This document shows, in pieces, positions 46,541 through 58,974 of a DNA stretch of 64,000 nt. The stretch's first letter is position 1. Each line of letters opens with the position of its first letter. The DNA comes from Nymphaea colorata (Eukaryota > Streptophyta > Magnoliopsida > Nymphaeales > Nymphaeaceae), in assembly GCF_008831285.2 (NCBI RefSeq), contig NC_045150.1:16367362-16431361 (forward strand), given 5' to 3'. The notes under the pieces were generated by a model. It was not told where the DNA came from, searched no databases, and saw only the letters and a program-made list of their open reading frames with translations. Both the position numbers and the translations under genes were made by a program.

Positions 46541-48641
46541 GCTGGTCGAAGGAAGATCCAGCCCAAAAGCAGAACATATCAATCAAAGATATATGCAACT
46601 GTCGAACCCTCACATCAAGGAAAGAAAAATCTCCTTCCTTCATTATCTATAACGTGAACTGGTTTTAATGGAACATATGTGGAGAAATAGAAGAGTCTGG
46701 AAGGTTTTAGAAAACGAACTATATAGAATAATCAAGGCCTTCCATAAGTGATTACAATTCGGCTGAATAAGTATGGAACATAGCGTGTGATGTATAAGTA
46801 TGGAACATTTCTTTCCGATAAGTTGAGAAAATGCATCTTCGAGCCATGGAGTTCTCTTCCAAAGCTATTTGAAATTTGTCTCTAATTTTCCCTGTTCTTC
46901 CTCTCTTCTTCACTAACCTGTGCAACTTGAGTTAAGGATCTAGCAATCATCCTCCACCTGAGGACAAACGGTTGAAAAATGATGAACAATGCATGAGGTC
47001 TCATGTTTAGGACTGACTGGAGACAGAAAAAGCAGACTCCGATCGATATTCTCCTGGCACGCACAAGTATTCAGAAAAAATAAAATATAAATGAATGGGA
47101 CAATGTGTCCGTGACCGCCGGTGATGAAGTCCTCAGGTTGGAATAGCTAGGGTGAGCTTAATGCCTTCAAGGTTTCAGCTTACTTTGGGGTCTCTATGGA
47201 TCTACAATACGTTATTCAACTTAGTCATTCAGCTTACGTGTTGTACTTGTTATCTTTTCTGGCTCACGAAAATAATGCACTAGAGTGTCAACAGCCAAAG
47301 GATTCAGACATCAGGTTCATTGAGTGTGAATCGCACTAGGTACATTTCTTGAAGCTAAAAAAGTAAAAAAAAATAAAACTTGAAGATGTACAGACCAAAC
47401 GAAAAGCAGCAGACAGTTTTTTGCGTTGGCTGAAGGGATGCAACATAACTGGTCGGATAGATGGATGTGTAGAAAGCACATCGTCGATCTGTTTGATTCT
47501 CGTGGGTGTTATTTTCTTGAACTTTAAATGGTAGAAACATGACACTTAAAATTGAAGGATGAAGTATACCCTACCCAATTTCCAACGCAGCACAAGACCC
47601 GAAGGGAGGGAATTTGGGCACTGGGGTTATAACCCCAAAGAAAGACTTTGAGTGTTTTCAAAAAACCATAATCTGTGGATTTTGGTCATCAGAAGAAAGC
47701 CAGAAAGTGGGCAATAGTGAAGACATACAATATTAGAAAAGTGCACAAAACCCCTAAGCTTTTAGCATGGACCTGCCAAACCTGGTCATATGTGCCATAT
47801 TGGTGCACAATTTTTTGTGTGCCAATATAGTTAATAAATAAAATACTTTTAGTTCACATTTTTTTTTCAAGACAAAAATAAAAATAAAAAAAAGCCTATA
47901 AAGAACATTTTTTTAATAAATTACCAAAATGTCTTTCCCTATTTCACTGCTTGCACTCAACCTTTGAGGGCCTGCAGGGTGCACACAACCTTTGGTTCTA
48001 TCACATCCCAGATCCCGTACATTAACTTCTCCTTTTCACATTAATTCGTAGCAATCATTTTTTTAATTAGTTTTTAAATCCCATGGGTTTATGTTCCTGT
48101 CCCTTAAGGTGGTAGGGCGCGACATCCAAGTTGATGGGTGCACCATTGTTATCCCTGACACCAGTGTACCTCAGGACCCCGGAGGAAGGGGAAATGGGGG
48201 CCTTCTGGCCTTTTTAGGACGGTGGGACTAAAACCTTTCGCTCACCCGAAAGTATGCTGAAAAACATTTTCTCTTTGACATTTTTAACTTCATCTCAGCC
48301 CCTCCAACAGTGAAAGTCACATGAGTCACAGCCAGATCCTGCCTGGCTACACATTAAACATTTCCAATCGGAGTTTGGAAATAATATATATACAAAGCGA
48401 CTAAGCAGGATAAAACAAAAAGTAGTTAACCGTGGCAGCAGACATCTTTAAGGGATGTTGCGATTTTACATGGTGTAAAATAGAGACGTTGAAAAGAATA
48501 TCAAACAATACTGTGTATAGCTGACCATTCCTAAAAGCAATATCATTCTTCTTTAAGTCAAGCAGCAGAGGAAAAGCCATGATACGGGTTGACCGACTCT
48601 CCTCGTGGTCCAACTTTTTCCTGTGCACTTTTTGGGTAAAA
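46541..48641. other. Intergenic, repeats only
   Basis: No gene is recognised. At 47,430-47,560 there is a diverged version of the gcataacatagctgg..ttcatgtgggtg unit seen at 26,749 and 46,310. At 47,790-47,960 the sequence gtgcacaattttttgtgtgc..ttagttcacat..accaaaatgtc matches 9,405-9,560 and the end of block C. At 48,585-48,650, gtggtccaactttttcctgt matches 27,015-27,060 in D1. Confidence 0.5.
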
Positions 48642-48725
48642 TTATATTGCTGTTGCTACAGCAGAATTGCTCATCAGAAGTATGGCCATGGCCATTAATA
48701 TGGATAACTTGAGAATCCAACCCAT
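48642..48725 (-). pseudogene. SSP-2: truncated relative of SSP-1
   Basis: MGWILKLSILMAMAILLMSN followed by SAVATAI and a TAA. It aligns to the SSP-1 signal peptide (MG-ILK-S-LMA---L-MS-SA-AT), then stops exactly where the mature peptide should begin. The 5' flank is homologous to that of SSP-1. The reading frame after the stop bears no clear resemblance to mature SSP-1. It is either a disabled copy or an ORF whose mature part is encoded after an intron I cannot see. Confidence 0.5.
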
Positions 48726-49055
48726 TGAGAAAGTGAAGGATGGGAGTCGAACTCTTCCAGTTGGCAGAGATCCACTGAGTCAAGAGTGACGCGAGTGTTA
48801 ATGTTTTGAAACATAGAAGCAGATGCCCTCAAACTTCAATGAAGGATAATCGATCCACAGTTGGCAGAACTTGGACCGAAAAGTCTTTTTGGAACAGACA
48901 GATTTCTTTCCAATGAAACGTTTCCAGGAAATTTGAGCAATCAATATTTCTCCAAAGAAACCTATTAGTCAAAACCAAACAGACATGGATGGTCCAACGT
49001 CTATCGATTTGATCCTGTCTATATTCTTCGATTCACGCTTGTTATTCTTAGAGTA

Positions 49056-49425
49056 ATTTTTATATTCTTCGATTCATTTTTCTGAAAGAAAATTTGAGTT
49101 TTTAATATTTTTTTTAGCTGATTTGCATCTAAATCATTTGTATTATTAGGTTATTGGATTGCACTGCCATTTGGTGAACGGGCCAATTCGATAATCTAAA
49201 TGATTTAGATGCAAATCATAAAAAAAACTTAATTAATTCAATTTTTGAGAAAATGAATGGAAGAATATATATATAAATTATATATATTTGGCAATGTATG
49301 CTGCCAATTCAGTGTAAATGATTTAGATGAAAAATAGCAAAAAAAACAAAAAAAAAAAACAAAAACAGGAAACGAAAAACAATGTTTGGAAAAAATGAAT
49401 GGAAGAATATAAAAACTAATTAAGA
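49056..49425. mobile_element. Foldback MITE-like element
   Basis: The outer ends are tatattcttcgattcatttt (49,059 on) and aaaatgaatggaagaatata (about 49,392-49,413), which are inverted. Inside, gatttgcatctaaatcattt (49,123) faces aaatgatttagatgcaaatc (49,199). A third, direct copy of aaatgatttagatg lies at 49,317. A related end (aaaaaaatgaattgaagaat) occurs near 54,657. No coding capacity. Confidence 0.65.
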
Positions 49426-49429
49426 ACAA

Positions 49430-50060
49430 AAATCTTTTTATATCTTTTAAGAAGTGCGATGTTAGAAAAGGCGCCTTATAAAGAATTGGTGAAACATTTA
49501 TTATTTTTTATTTTACATTACTGCAGATCAAGTTAATAAGATCATTTGACCAAAAGTTGCTTTAAGCTTAGGTGTTCTTTTTTTAACGTCAGTGGCACTA
49601 GTATTATTGTCATTTTTTATGTTGTTCCCAAAAAATCACTAAAAGAAGGAAAAAAAAAAGAGAGAAGTTGGATTGTTAGATTTTGAATGAGCAGCATTAA
49701 CAAAATAAACACGTCAATGGTTTAAGTCATTAGGATGTAGCATCGAACACCCTGTTCTAAAAACCATTGGCATAAAAAAAATTCAAGGAATATGTGTGCC
49801 ATGCTGTGAAAGCTGGTTGCGTAGGCGTATTAAAAAACTTATGTTAAAAAAATGAGAACATTTAAAAAATTAATGAAAATATAATTCTCAAATTATTGAA
49901 AATATTTTAGAAAAACCCCTGGCAGTGACATCCTTCAATCGTTCATCAAACCGACCTATGCGATTCAAATTGGCAGATTCATACTGGTTTTGGCATATAT
50001 CTTTTATATGAAAATATATGACCATTTACTTTTAGCAATAAATTTCTAAATGTTATTCAT
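49430..50060. other. Intergenic, nothing recognised
   Basis: AT-rich, no supported ORF, no repeat noticed other than short oligo-A runs. Confidence 0.4.
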
Positions 50061-50115
50061 ACGTCAATTATCTAGCATCTAGCATCTGACAGCACTGACA
50101 TTTCTTTTGTGTGTG

Positions 50116-50158
<43 letters not shown>

Positions 50159-50443
50159 TGAGACCACGTAAGTAGAAATAATAATTTGTGTCTGAACCTT
50201 GATTTGGATATTCCCTTTAGGTTTGAGCTTGAACTTTTTGTAATTTCATCAACTAAGACATGGTGCCTTAAAGCAAAGGAATGAAACTTTAACAAAAACA
50301 AGTTTGACTTCGATGAAATTACAAAAAGTACGCTTCCACTTAACAGCTTGTTTCGGGAGAGTGGGAAACCCTTAACAGCTTGTTTTTGGAGAGAAGGAGA
50401 CCATTCCACTACCCAAGTGAAGGCCAAAGCCTCCTCCCTCCAC

Positions 50444-50626
50444 CTACAATGGTCCAGCCTGCTTTTCTAGTGCTTCGGGTGGTGCCCCTGTTAATGCTTC
50501 AACTTGCTTATTGGTACCTCTTTTTACACTACAAAGAATTGACATCATAGGAGTCTGAAACGAAGACTGGCGGCCTGCCAGCCCTGCCCCGACCATAGCA
50601 GCAAATACAATTGCAAACAGTAGCAT
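50444..50626 (-). CDS. Putative small secreted peptide in F1, 60 aa
   Basis: The ORF starts MLLFAIVFAAMVGAGLAGRQ, a plausible but short signal peptide, followed by SSFQTPMMSILCSVKRGTNK and QVEALTGAPPEALEKQAGPL. One cysteine. The paralogue in F2 keeps the first 15 residues and QVEA but stops early. A TA run lies about 300 bp beyond its 3' end. No family is recognised, and with only two diverged copies coding status is uncertain. Confidence 0.35.
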   Translation of the reverse strand: MLLFAIVFAAMVGAGLAGRQSSFQTPMMSILCSVKRGTNKQVEALTGAPPEALEKQAGPL

Positions 50627-50966
50627 GAATATATTTTTGTAAAATTCTCATATATTTAACTATGCACAGCGTTATACTAAGTCAGAACAATAAACCTTTT
50701 GGATGAGATATTGCTTGATCACGGATTCAACTTGTCCCATGAATAAAGAATTAATTTCACAAAATTAGGTTTATGATTTGATAGCACAAAGCAGGCCTGT
50801 ACCTTAAGAGGATGGGGGGAAAGGTGGGGGTTTCAACCCAACTATGATATTGGACCGCGCAGGTTGTGGGTGTTATAACTTGAGTAGAACAGCCATAAAA
50901 ATGATTTTCTCACCATTTCACCAAATTGAACGAATGGTGCTAGAATCCATTGCATTCTGCCAACAT

Positions 50967-51162
50967 CAGGGGCAGAGGGAGGGGGAGGGCCACCTAGGCC
51001 ATGACCCTACCCCAGCCAATTGAAAAAAAAAATACATTGAAAAAATGAAAAATTGTTAGTTGCACCATGTCTTGTTTGGATTCGAATTCAGTTTGGCCCT
51101 ATCCAGGTACAAAGGTTCGACGATTCGGCCCGCCCCTAAAAAAATCCTGGCTCCGCCCCTGG
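50967..51162. mobile_element. MITE-like element with GGGGCGGAGCC inverted ends
   Basis: The left end is caggggcagagggaggggga and the right end is ctggctccgcccctgg, the reverse complement of ccaggggcggagccag. Internal gcccgcccctaaaaaaatcc is typical of this common plant repeat type. It is not present in F2, so it inserted after, or was lost from, one copy of the tandem unit. Confidence 0.65.
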
Positions 51163-51789
51163 TTAACATGACATCAAATGCTTGTTACAAGTAGCTAAAC
51201 TGGACAAACTATCATACAAGGAACAAGAGAGATTGTTTCAAACCTTGGGTTCCCAAACAAATTAGTTTAAAAAACTCCCTTCAATGCCCTTACTAGACTT
51301 CAATTGTGAGTAAGTGGGTGATAAAATTCCTTGGGCCTCTTTTAAATACCCACCAACAATATGCATTGAGTCAATAAACGTCAAGCATTTCCAATTCTAT
51401 CAAACTTCCAAGCATTGACATTGAGAATGTGAGAGTAAGTGAGCCATAAATGTCTATGACCCCTCCGCACTAAATTCAGCGTACTCAGCACGACCCTTAA
51501 TTTTGTGTCAATAAATTTAAATTTAAACCTTCGTCCTGAACCTATTTTTTGATCCTGACATATTTGGACATTTTTATTCAATCATTCGAGTATTAAAAAA
51601 GATAAGGTTCCAAAAACATTAATTGGCCGTTAAAGGCATTTAAGGCAAGAAGCAAGACATTGAGCCCATCACAAGGTGAAGTGTAAGCTTCAAAATAAAA
51701 TTGGTAAAATATATATTTCAAAACAAAAAGGCATAAATTAAGAACGTACAACTAATTAAAATAACAAGTAATAATAAACAACAATGCCA

Positions 51790-51869
51790 AATTTATGGTG
51801 GATGACTATTTACTTTTTAGCAACGAATTTCTAAATTTTATTCATATGGAATTTGGCAGCATTGACTTC

Positions 51870-51929
<60 letters not shown>

Positions 51930-52640
51930 CACTTAATTAAGAATAATAATTTGAGTCAAAACCTTGATTTGGATATTCCCTTTAGGTTTTAGCTTAGACA
52001 CGGTGCCTTGAAAGCAAAGGAATGAAGCTTTACAAAAACAACTTTAGACTTTTGATGAAATTACAAAAAATACACTTTCAACTAACGGCTTGTTTCGGGA
52101 GAGACTATTCCCACTGCTTGAGTGAAGACCAGAACAAAAGGGGTCCAGGACTGCTTTTCTGGTGCTTTAGGCTTCAACTTGTATGTTGGTGTCACTTTTT
52201 GCAGCACATGAGTTGACGCCATAGAGTTCGAAATGGAGACTAGTGCCTACCAGCCCTGCCTCAACCATTGCAGCAAACATAATTGAGAACAGTAGCATGT
52301 TTTTGCCATCCATCAAAGCATGAACATATTTTTGTAAATTCTTATACATTTCAGTATGTGTAGCCTCACGCTAAGGTCATTAGACGGTAAGATGAAATAC
52401 TCCTCCGGATCACCCAACTACGAAATCTTTGGACACTTTTCTCCCATCTTTTCAGCATTAAAAAAAACAGAAAACCAATAACTTTAATTGGCTGTTAAAG
52501 GCATTTAAGGCAAGAGGCAAGACATTGAGCCTATCACGAGGTGAATTGTAAGCTTCAACAGGAAATTGGTAAAAGAAGAACAGCTAATTAAAATGATAAG
52601 TAAGCAATAAATGACAGTGCCAAATTAAACACTGCCAGAT
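51790..52640. repeat. Tandem unit F2 (paralogue of F1)
   Basis: TA run (51,872-51,926), ccttgatttggatattccct (51,962 on), acggcttgtttcgggagaga (52,085 on), a peptide ORF, then gttaaaggcatttaaggcaa (52,493 on) and gacattgagcc. The last segment also occurs at 51,630 between the two units. Confidence 0.75.
52167..52298 (-). pseudogene. F2 peptide ORF, shortened relative of the F1 peptide
   Basis: MLLFSIMFAAMVEAGLVG aligns to the F1 start (FAIVFAAMVGAGLAG). The frame then reads LYGVNSCAAKSDTNIQVEA and stops, where F1 continues QVEALTGAPPEALEK. A longer ORF starts upstream at 52,349, but that lead (MYKNLQKYVHALMDGKN) has no counterpart in F1. Confidence 0.35.
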
Positions 52641-54718
52641 AATATCAACGCTTGATTTTCACTTGGGCCAAATGCTATTTAATGGAGGTTAGTTCAATAA
52701 CTCATTAAAATCAAACTAATTAAACAAGCTTGACAAAAACTAAATCAAGTCAAATCATGAGCTGCTCGGTTCAACAAGAACTCGGCATAGATAATTCTTT
52801 GGACCAATTTACCTGAGTGGAAATAATTAACTAACAATGGAAAGGAAGGGACCGGGTCCATATAGTTTTTGTACCAACTCATGGACAACTACTTTGGTAG
52901 GAATGAGGAAACATGGTTTTAGGCACTCCAAATCTTCCATTTCTAAAACCACATGAAATTGAGTTATAAAAAATGTTGGGAGCGTTACATTCATTTAAAT
53001 TTAATTTCAAAAGAAGAAGAGCAATGCCAAAAATTGACATTGAGTGCAGTCGAAATACAAGTTTAGTGTTACCTTTCACCATAGAAATGTGAAGCTTAAG
53101 GAAGTCAGTAGTGTTCATTTATGCAATAATCCATATTGATGGTGCTTGTTAGCTGCCAAAACTATGCAAAATAAGCAATATTGAAGACTGGTCAGGTTTT
53201 GAATATATTCGCTTGGCTGCATATCTACTTTTTAGTTGGATACCATCAAGAATAAGGGAACTCAACCTGCACAACAAGGGTAACCAAATTGGTAATGCAT
53301 GCTAATTAAACAGGGCAAGCTTGACGAGGAGGATGAGATCTAGACACGAGAACTAAAGCAGCAAAAGATCTTCAAACCTGTTACATTAATGTTAGTCCAG
53401 AAATCAGCTGATCCTACGGACTATTTGTATCAACTGTACAAAATGCATTGGTCAGTGCTACTCACTCGGCTTGTAATTGACATGTTATTTAAATAATTAG
53501 AAAACTGAAAAATAGACTTATTTTGAATTAATATAGGGCATGCAGTGCCCATTATCAACAAAATATGTGTGGATTTGGGAAGAAATTTACAACGACTAAA
53601 TGCAACATGTTGTTACCTTTTTGGTTATGGACAGCTAGGCACTACGCACAACACACACATACGTATATATAGATACAAAGAAGTTCTTACCATCTTACTG
53701 GAAAAGCTTTGGGATGTGGAAGTATGTATAAATGAAAGGGGGAAGAACTTAATTTTTACTATGATAACTTGTCCCTTGATCAGATAGAACGATGCTTATT
53801 GTTCCTCACATTAAATGTCATTGGAACTAAGGGTGTGTTTGTTTCACTGCAAATTTGAGACCCACGGTGACCTGAGATCACCAAGATTTCAAATATATGA
53901 ATTTTGGCTTGAACACCCCCATCCGACTTTAAATCCATAGTTTTTTACATGATATAAGATCCACATTACTAAATCCTTAGTTTGTTTAGACTGAAGATCT
54001 TACAATGCAGACTCGAAATGGAGGCTATCAAATACTACCTAATCAAATGCGACAACAAGAAGGAAAATGAGATATCGATCTACAGCGTGTGGTGCACAAA
54101 TATGTTACTTTAAACATTTCCCTATAGTCGGCCTGGTTGATGGGCTAGAACATTAATTGATAAATCGCCGCCCCCTCAGAATGGTATTTTTGCTAGTAGT
54201 TGAGTGATTAAAGTTTTTTGAGCCCTCCTACTAACTGCCACCAAATATGGAGTTAATACACGTCAAGCATTCCCTGTCCTATCTTGAACCGTTCTACATT
54301 ATTCAAGCTGCCCTGATAGTTGAGTTAATTCTTGGCAAATTTTTGATGGGGAGCTCACAAGATTCTTTAGGAGATTCGAAGCCTGACAAGTGTAATGGCT
54401 ATGCGCTGCACAGCGCATTTACTTAGATTGACTCATTGAAGCCTTTGGCATTGAAGACGCTGGCCGGAGTAGCTCAGCAATAAATGCAGCTGTCTCACTC
54501 AATATTAGTCAATTCTTTGGAGGTCTTCGGTAGGACATTCTACTTAATCCTCATCATATTTGGATCAGAGATAAGCCTTAGGTCTGAACCTGGCTTTTGA
54601 ATATTATCTCATCTTTGGATGAAGAAAAAAATTAAAAATCCAAATTTCCTTTCAGAAAAAAATGAATTGAAGAATATAAAGAAAAGGACAAATTTTCTAG
54701 AAGAGAATCTATACATAA
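52641..54718. other. Intergenic between F2 and RLK-C
   Basis: No gene is recognised. Short ORFs at 52,879-53,118 and 53,545-53,787 have no domain. Near 54,657-54,690 (gaattgaagaatataaag) there is a relic resembling the end of the foldback element, and a TATA-like aatataaag about 100 bp before the RLK-C start. Confidence 0.4.
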
Positions 54719-57302
54719 ATGGACGACCTTAAATTCCTGCTCATGCATGTTCTGGGTAACAAATTGGACAGGCATGGCCACCACCAGTCCGTCACCTCAG
54801 CCGCTCGTCTTTCTTTTGTGTTTGTCCTCCTTCACCTTGATTGTGGTTCTTGGCCAAGGGGATGTGCCCTCTGCGCTTGTTTTTCTGAGCAATGTGACTT
54901 ATCAATTCGCATTGCTGTCTTTCAAATCCCTTGTCACTAAAGACCCTTATAACATGTTATCAAATTGGAATTCCAACATCTCTTTCTGTGACTGGAATGA
55001 AGTTTCATGCAGTCGTGGTTCACAAAGGGTAGTTGCTCTAAACCTCTCCGGAAAGGCACTTGGAGTACTATCTCCCCATACATCAGCAATCTCTCCTTCT
55101 TACAGGTTCTGTCATTTCCATGGTCACCTTCTCGTTGATTTAGTAGTCTCCCTCTATTAAAAAATTTTCTATAAGAAAAAACAATTTTGAGGGGTTGATT
55201 CCACAAACACTGAGCCATTGTCGAGGTCTCCAAATACTGTGAGCATGATATAACCAATTCTATGGAAGCATCCCAAAGTTTCTAGCAGTTTGTTAGAACT
55301 CAAGCGCTTACACATTGGTGATAATAGGCTCACCGCACCATTCCAGTTGCTTTGGCTAATCTCACAAAATTGGAGTGGTTTAGTATTGCCCAAAATCAGA
55401 TACAGGGGAAATTTCCTCATGAGTTGGGAAGCCTAACCCACTTGATGGGCTTTAACATGGAAATGAACAATCTCACTGGTACAAGCCTAAGAGCTTGTTT
55501 AACCTATCGCTCTTCAGGGTTTGAGTTTTGCGCCAATCAACTAACAGGGCATCTCCCAAAAGATGCTGGCCTTTCCTGCCCAATCTCCAACAACTCTATA
55601 TGGGTGAAAACAATTTTGATGGCCCTCTCCCGGCTTCTCTTTCTATGCTACAAGTCTTAGAGTTCTAACTGCAGACAACAATAAATTTAGTGGTCCGATA
55701 CCATTAGAATTAGGTAGTCTGTCACAAATCAGGTGCTTGTACCTCGATCACAATATGTTGACAATGTCCCTGGCAACCATGAGCTCTCCATTCTCACATC
55801 CTTCACCAACTGTCGAGTGCTAGAGGAAGTTGTTCTGTCACACAACCTGACAACCACCTTGTGGAGACTTTACCTTTCCTCTAATCTGATTGAAGGTACA
55901 ATCCCATTGACCTTAGCCAACTTGACCAAGTTAATTGTCTTAGATTTCAGATTCAACAAAATAAAAGGGCTCATTCCATCAAATATAGATCAATGAACAG
56001 GTTACAGGGGTTAGGCCGTTTTGGCAATGCATTAGAAGGTCCAATTCCAGACTCACGTTACCAGTTGGTCAGCATGTATGTTTTTTCTATTAAACACAAC
56101 ATGCTAATTGGGTCCATTTCAAGCTCTAATCTCACTAGGTTGCAAGCGCTGGATCTAAGTTCAAACAATTGTCAACAACACTACCATCTGGTGTTTGTGC
56201 GTTCAAGGAATTGTTGGAGCTATACTTGCAAGACAACTCTTTCACTGGTCACCTCCCTCTGAATCTCAAATTTAGCCATGATGGTAACATGGATATCTCT
56301 GCAAACAAGTTGAGTGGAGAGTTGCCTGCATCATTATCAAAGCTCCAATGCTAGAGCATTTGAACCTCTCTCATAACAATTTGATGGTCACATTCCTCAA
56401 CAACATCACATGGTAAACGTTGAAACTATTGACCTTCCCACAACATGCTTTCGGGTGAGATACCAAAATCATGGGAAAAACTTCGAACATCAAGGTCTTG
56501 GACTTATCCTTCAATCTATTGGAAGGAGAGATTCCAAGTGGTGGAAAGTTTGCAAACCTTTCTCCCAAATTCCATGTCCCATTGTGCTTAGACAAAAAGA
56601 GAGGCAAAGTAAGAGCAATGCAGCTAGAGTCATTGCTGCTTGCACACTTGGAGGCTCAGCACTTTTGGTCATTGTTTGCACATTCATTGGTATCTCATGC
56701 TATAGAAAGAGGAGATCATTGAAACATCCTGATGACATTGAAATATTACGAGGAATTACACTTCCAGTGATTTCCAAAGAGAGCTATTGCATGCAACAGC
56801 AACTTCAATAATGCAATTTTCTTGGGAATGGAAGCTTTGGTTCAGTGTACAAAGGAATTCTAGCAGATGGAAGACAGTGGCTGTTAAGGTCCTTAATTTG
56901 TCATTTGAGGGAGCATCTAAAAGTTTTGACATCGAGGGCACTGTCATGCACCAAATCAGGCACTGAAACCTTGTTAAAGTCATTACGTCTTTCTCTAGTA
57001 GAGATTTCAAGGCTTTAGTTCTCCAAACATGCACTTGGGAGCTAGAAGTCTGTCTACATTAGGTGGCCATCATTTGAATCTCTTTCAGAGATTGGACATC
57101 ATGATTGATGTGGCTTATGCTCTAGAATATCTTCACCATGGTTTCTCGGAGACTATAGTTATTGTGATCTAAAGCCAAGTAATGGTGCTTCTAGATGAGA
57201 ACATGACAGCATACCTCAGTGATTTGGCATTGCAAAATTTAATTGGTCTGAATTCTTCTACTCTTACGGCCACTCTTGGAACCACTGGATACATTGCACC
57301 AG

Positions 57303-57799
57303 GTACGTACTATCTCTTATTTTTCTATCTTTTATAAATTGTGTCTATTAAGTGTGAGTATAATTGCCTGAACCGTTTCTTTAGTCAACCAGGCCTGGCT
57401 TTGAGTTCTTATATGGTGTGTGCATGTGTGAACACACTCTCTTTCTCCTCAATAATGCTCTCACGGTCATATACAAGTCAAAGACGATGAGAATTGCATG
57501 GGAGGGGCCAGAGAGGTGATGAGGTGAGATAAAGAGAGAGAGTGGGTGGTTTGCCAGTCCTAGTGACTCTCTCTTTCTTTCTTTCTCCCTCTCTTTCTCT
57601 CTCTCTCTCTATATATATATTCATTCATTTATTTATTTATATGAAATCAGCTGACTAAGTTTTTTTTTTTTTTTGTATTGTTTAAAACATCGCAAAAAAA
57701 TGCATTGATGATAGCCAATGTTTTGGCAACCATAAGAAAGGAGTCATCAGTAACATAGGTAGCCCACTGAATATATATATATATATATAGGTAGCCCAC

Positions 57800-57835
<36 letters not shown>

Positions 57836-58974
57836 AGTCCTGACTTATGTGGTTTAACTAATTACACTCTTCTGTGGTTTGCAATATAACATCAATAAAT
57901 ATATTAATTGATGTGAAAACACCCATGATCCATCTAATCATCATGATTTGGTAGTTCACACATAAAGACATGACAAGTGGTTCCTAGCTCAATAATGTAA
58001 AGGTCATTGAATGTAAACTATTTTACATGGACAATGCATTCATTCTTCTATGGATTATGGTTGCATGCTAGTTTTTGCATTGTTTTGTGCTCATGTACAG
58101 TCTGTTGTTTGCATGTCCTCAACAGACAAGATCTTCAATTGATCTTCTTCTTTTAACTGAAGTTATAAAAGAATCCTAATCATAAATACCTTTCTACCTA
58201 ATGGCTTAAGAATGGCTAACAATCCGGCTACTGAATAATGCACTCGATTGAGCCATTAAGAGAGCCTTGAGATATGTCACAGGAGAATTAGAAGAAAAAT
58301 GAGTTTAATTAGGCCTTTATGTTGTGAAGTCACTGCACCATACAATTAATGAAACTCAACAAATTTCACATGCCCCAGAGAAAAAAATCTGGATACATGT
58401 TTGAATCTTTTAAGAGCACTTGAATATCATATATATAAGACTTGAGTTCTAAATATACCTGAGCATTGGGCCAGCCCGGCCTAATAAGAACCGGGTCCAG
58501 GCCGGCCTAATGTCCAAAATCCGAGCCAGGCCCAGTCCGGTAACATAAAAAATTATTTTTTAAATATAAAATAATTTTTTGAATATAAAATGTATTTTAA
58601 ATAACAATATATATGATTAATAAAATAAAATTAATATTTAAAAGTTATTGGGATGGATCGGGCCTCGTCGGGCTGACCCGGGCCGACCCGACACATTATC
58701 ATGCGGGCTCGGACCCGGGCCCGATTGGGCGGGGTACCCATCGGGTACCTGGCCCGATAACCGCGTCTAGTTCTAAATCATAGTCTTGTATTCCTTTTTA
58801 GATTATATATGAGAATACAACAAGAGAAAGGCAGGATTGGAGGTTCAATTGATCTTAGGACCATTAATTTCCAGGCCTCTTCCCGAAACCACTTATGCAA
58901 TTGTGCATAGATGAGCATTAGCCAATTATATTGTGCTTGCTAATCATGTCTAATTTGTTGAGTGGTTGAATTAG
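57303..58974 (+). other. RLK-C kinase intron (1,672 bp)
   Basis: The donor is CCAG|GTACGTAC (57,302/57,303) and the acceptor GAATTAG|AATTTGG (58,974/58,975). It contains short TA runs (57,771-57,831 region, including a repeated ggtagcccactgaatatat) and a CT run at 57,570-57,612. A GC-rich repeat at 58,470-58,770 (gggcctcgtcgggctgaccc, cgggcccgattgggc) is absent from the RLK-A and RLK-B introns. The palindrome of RLK-A is not present. Confidence 0.85.
58465..58775. mobile_element. GC-rich repeat insertion in RLK-C intron
   Basis: The edges are ggccagcccggcctaataag and ggtacctggcccgataaccg, with an AT-rich middle (aaatataaaataattttttg). Words such as gggcccgg and cgggccgacccg recall the short dispersed repeats common in plant genomes. 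The neighbouring sequence resumes homology with RLK-A/B, so this is an insertion unique to copy C. Confidence 0.55.

Larger units (their letters stand above)
50060..51780. repeat. Tandem unit F1 (paralogue of 51,790-52,640)
   Basis: The unit begins atctgacagcac, has a TA run (50,120-50,156), then aagtagaaataataatttg, ccttgatttggatattccct and the peptide ORF at 50,444-50,626. It ends with gttaaaggcatttaaggcaa (51,630 region). The same order occurs again at 51,790-52,640. Unit F1 is longer because it contains the MITE at 50,967-51,162 and other sequence. Confidence 0.75.
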
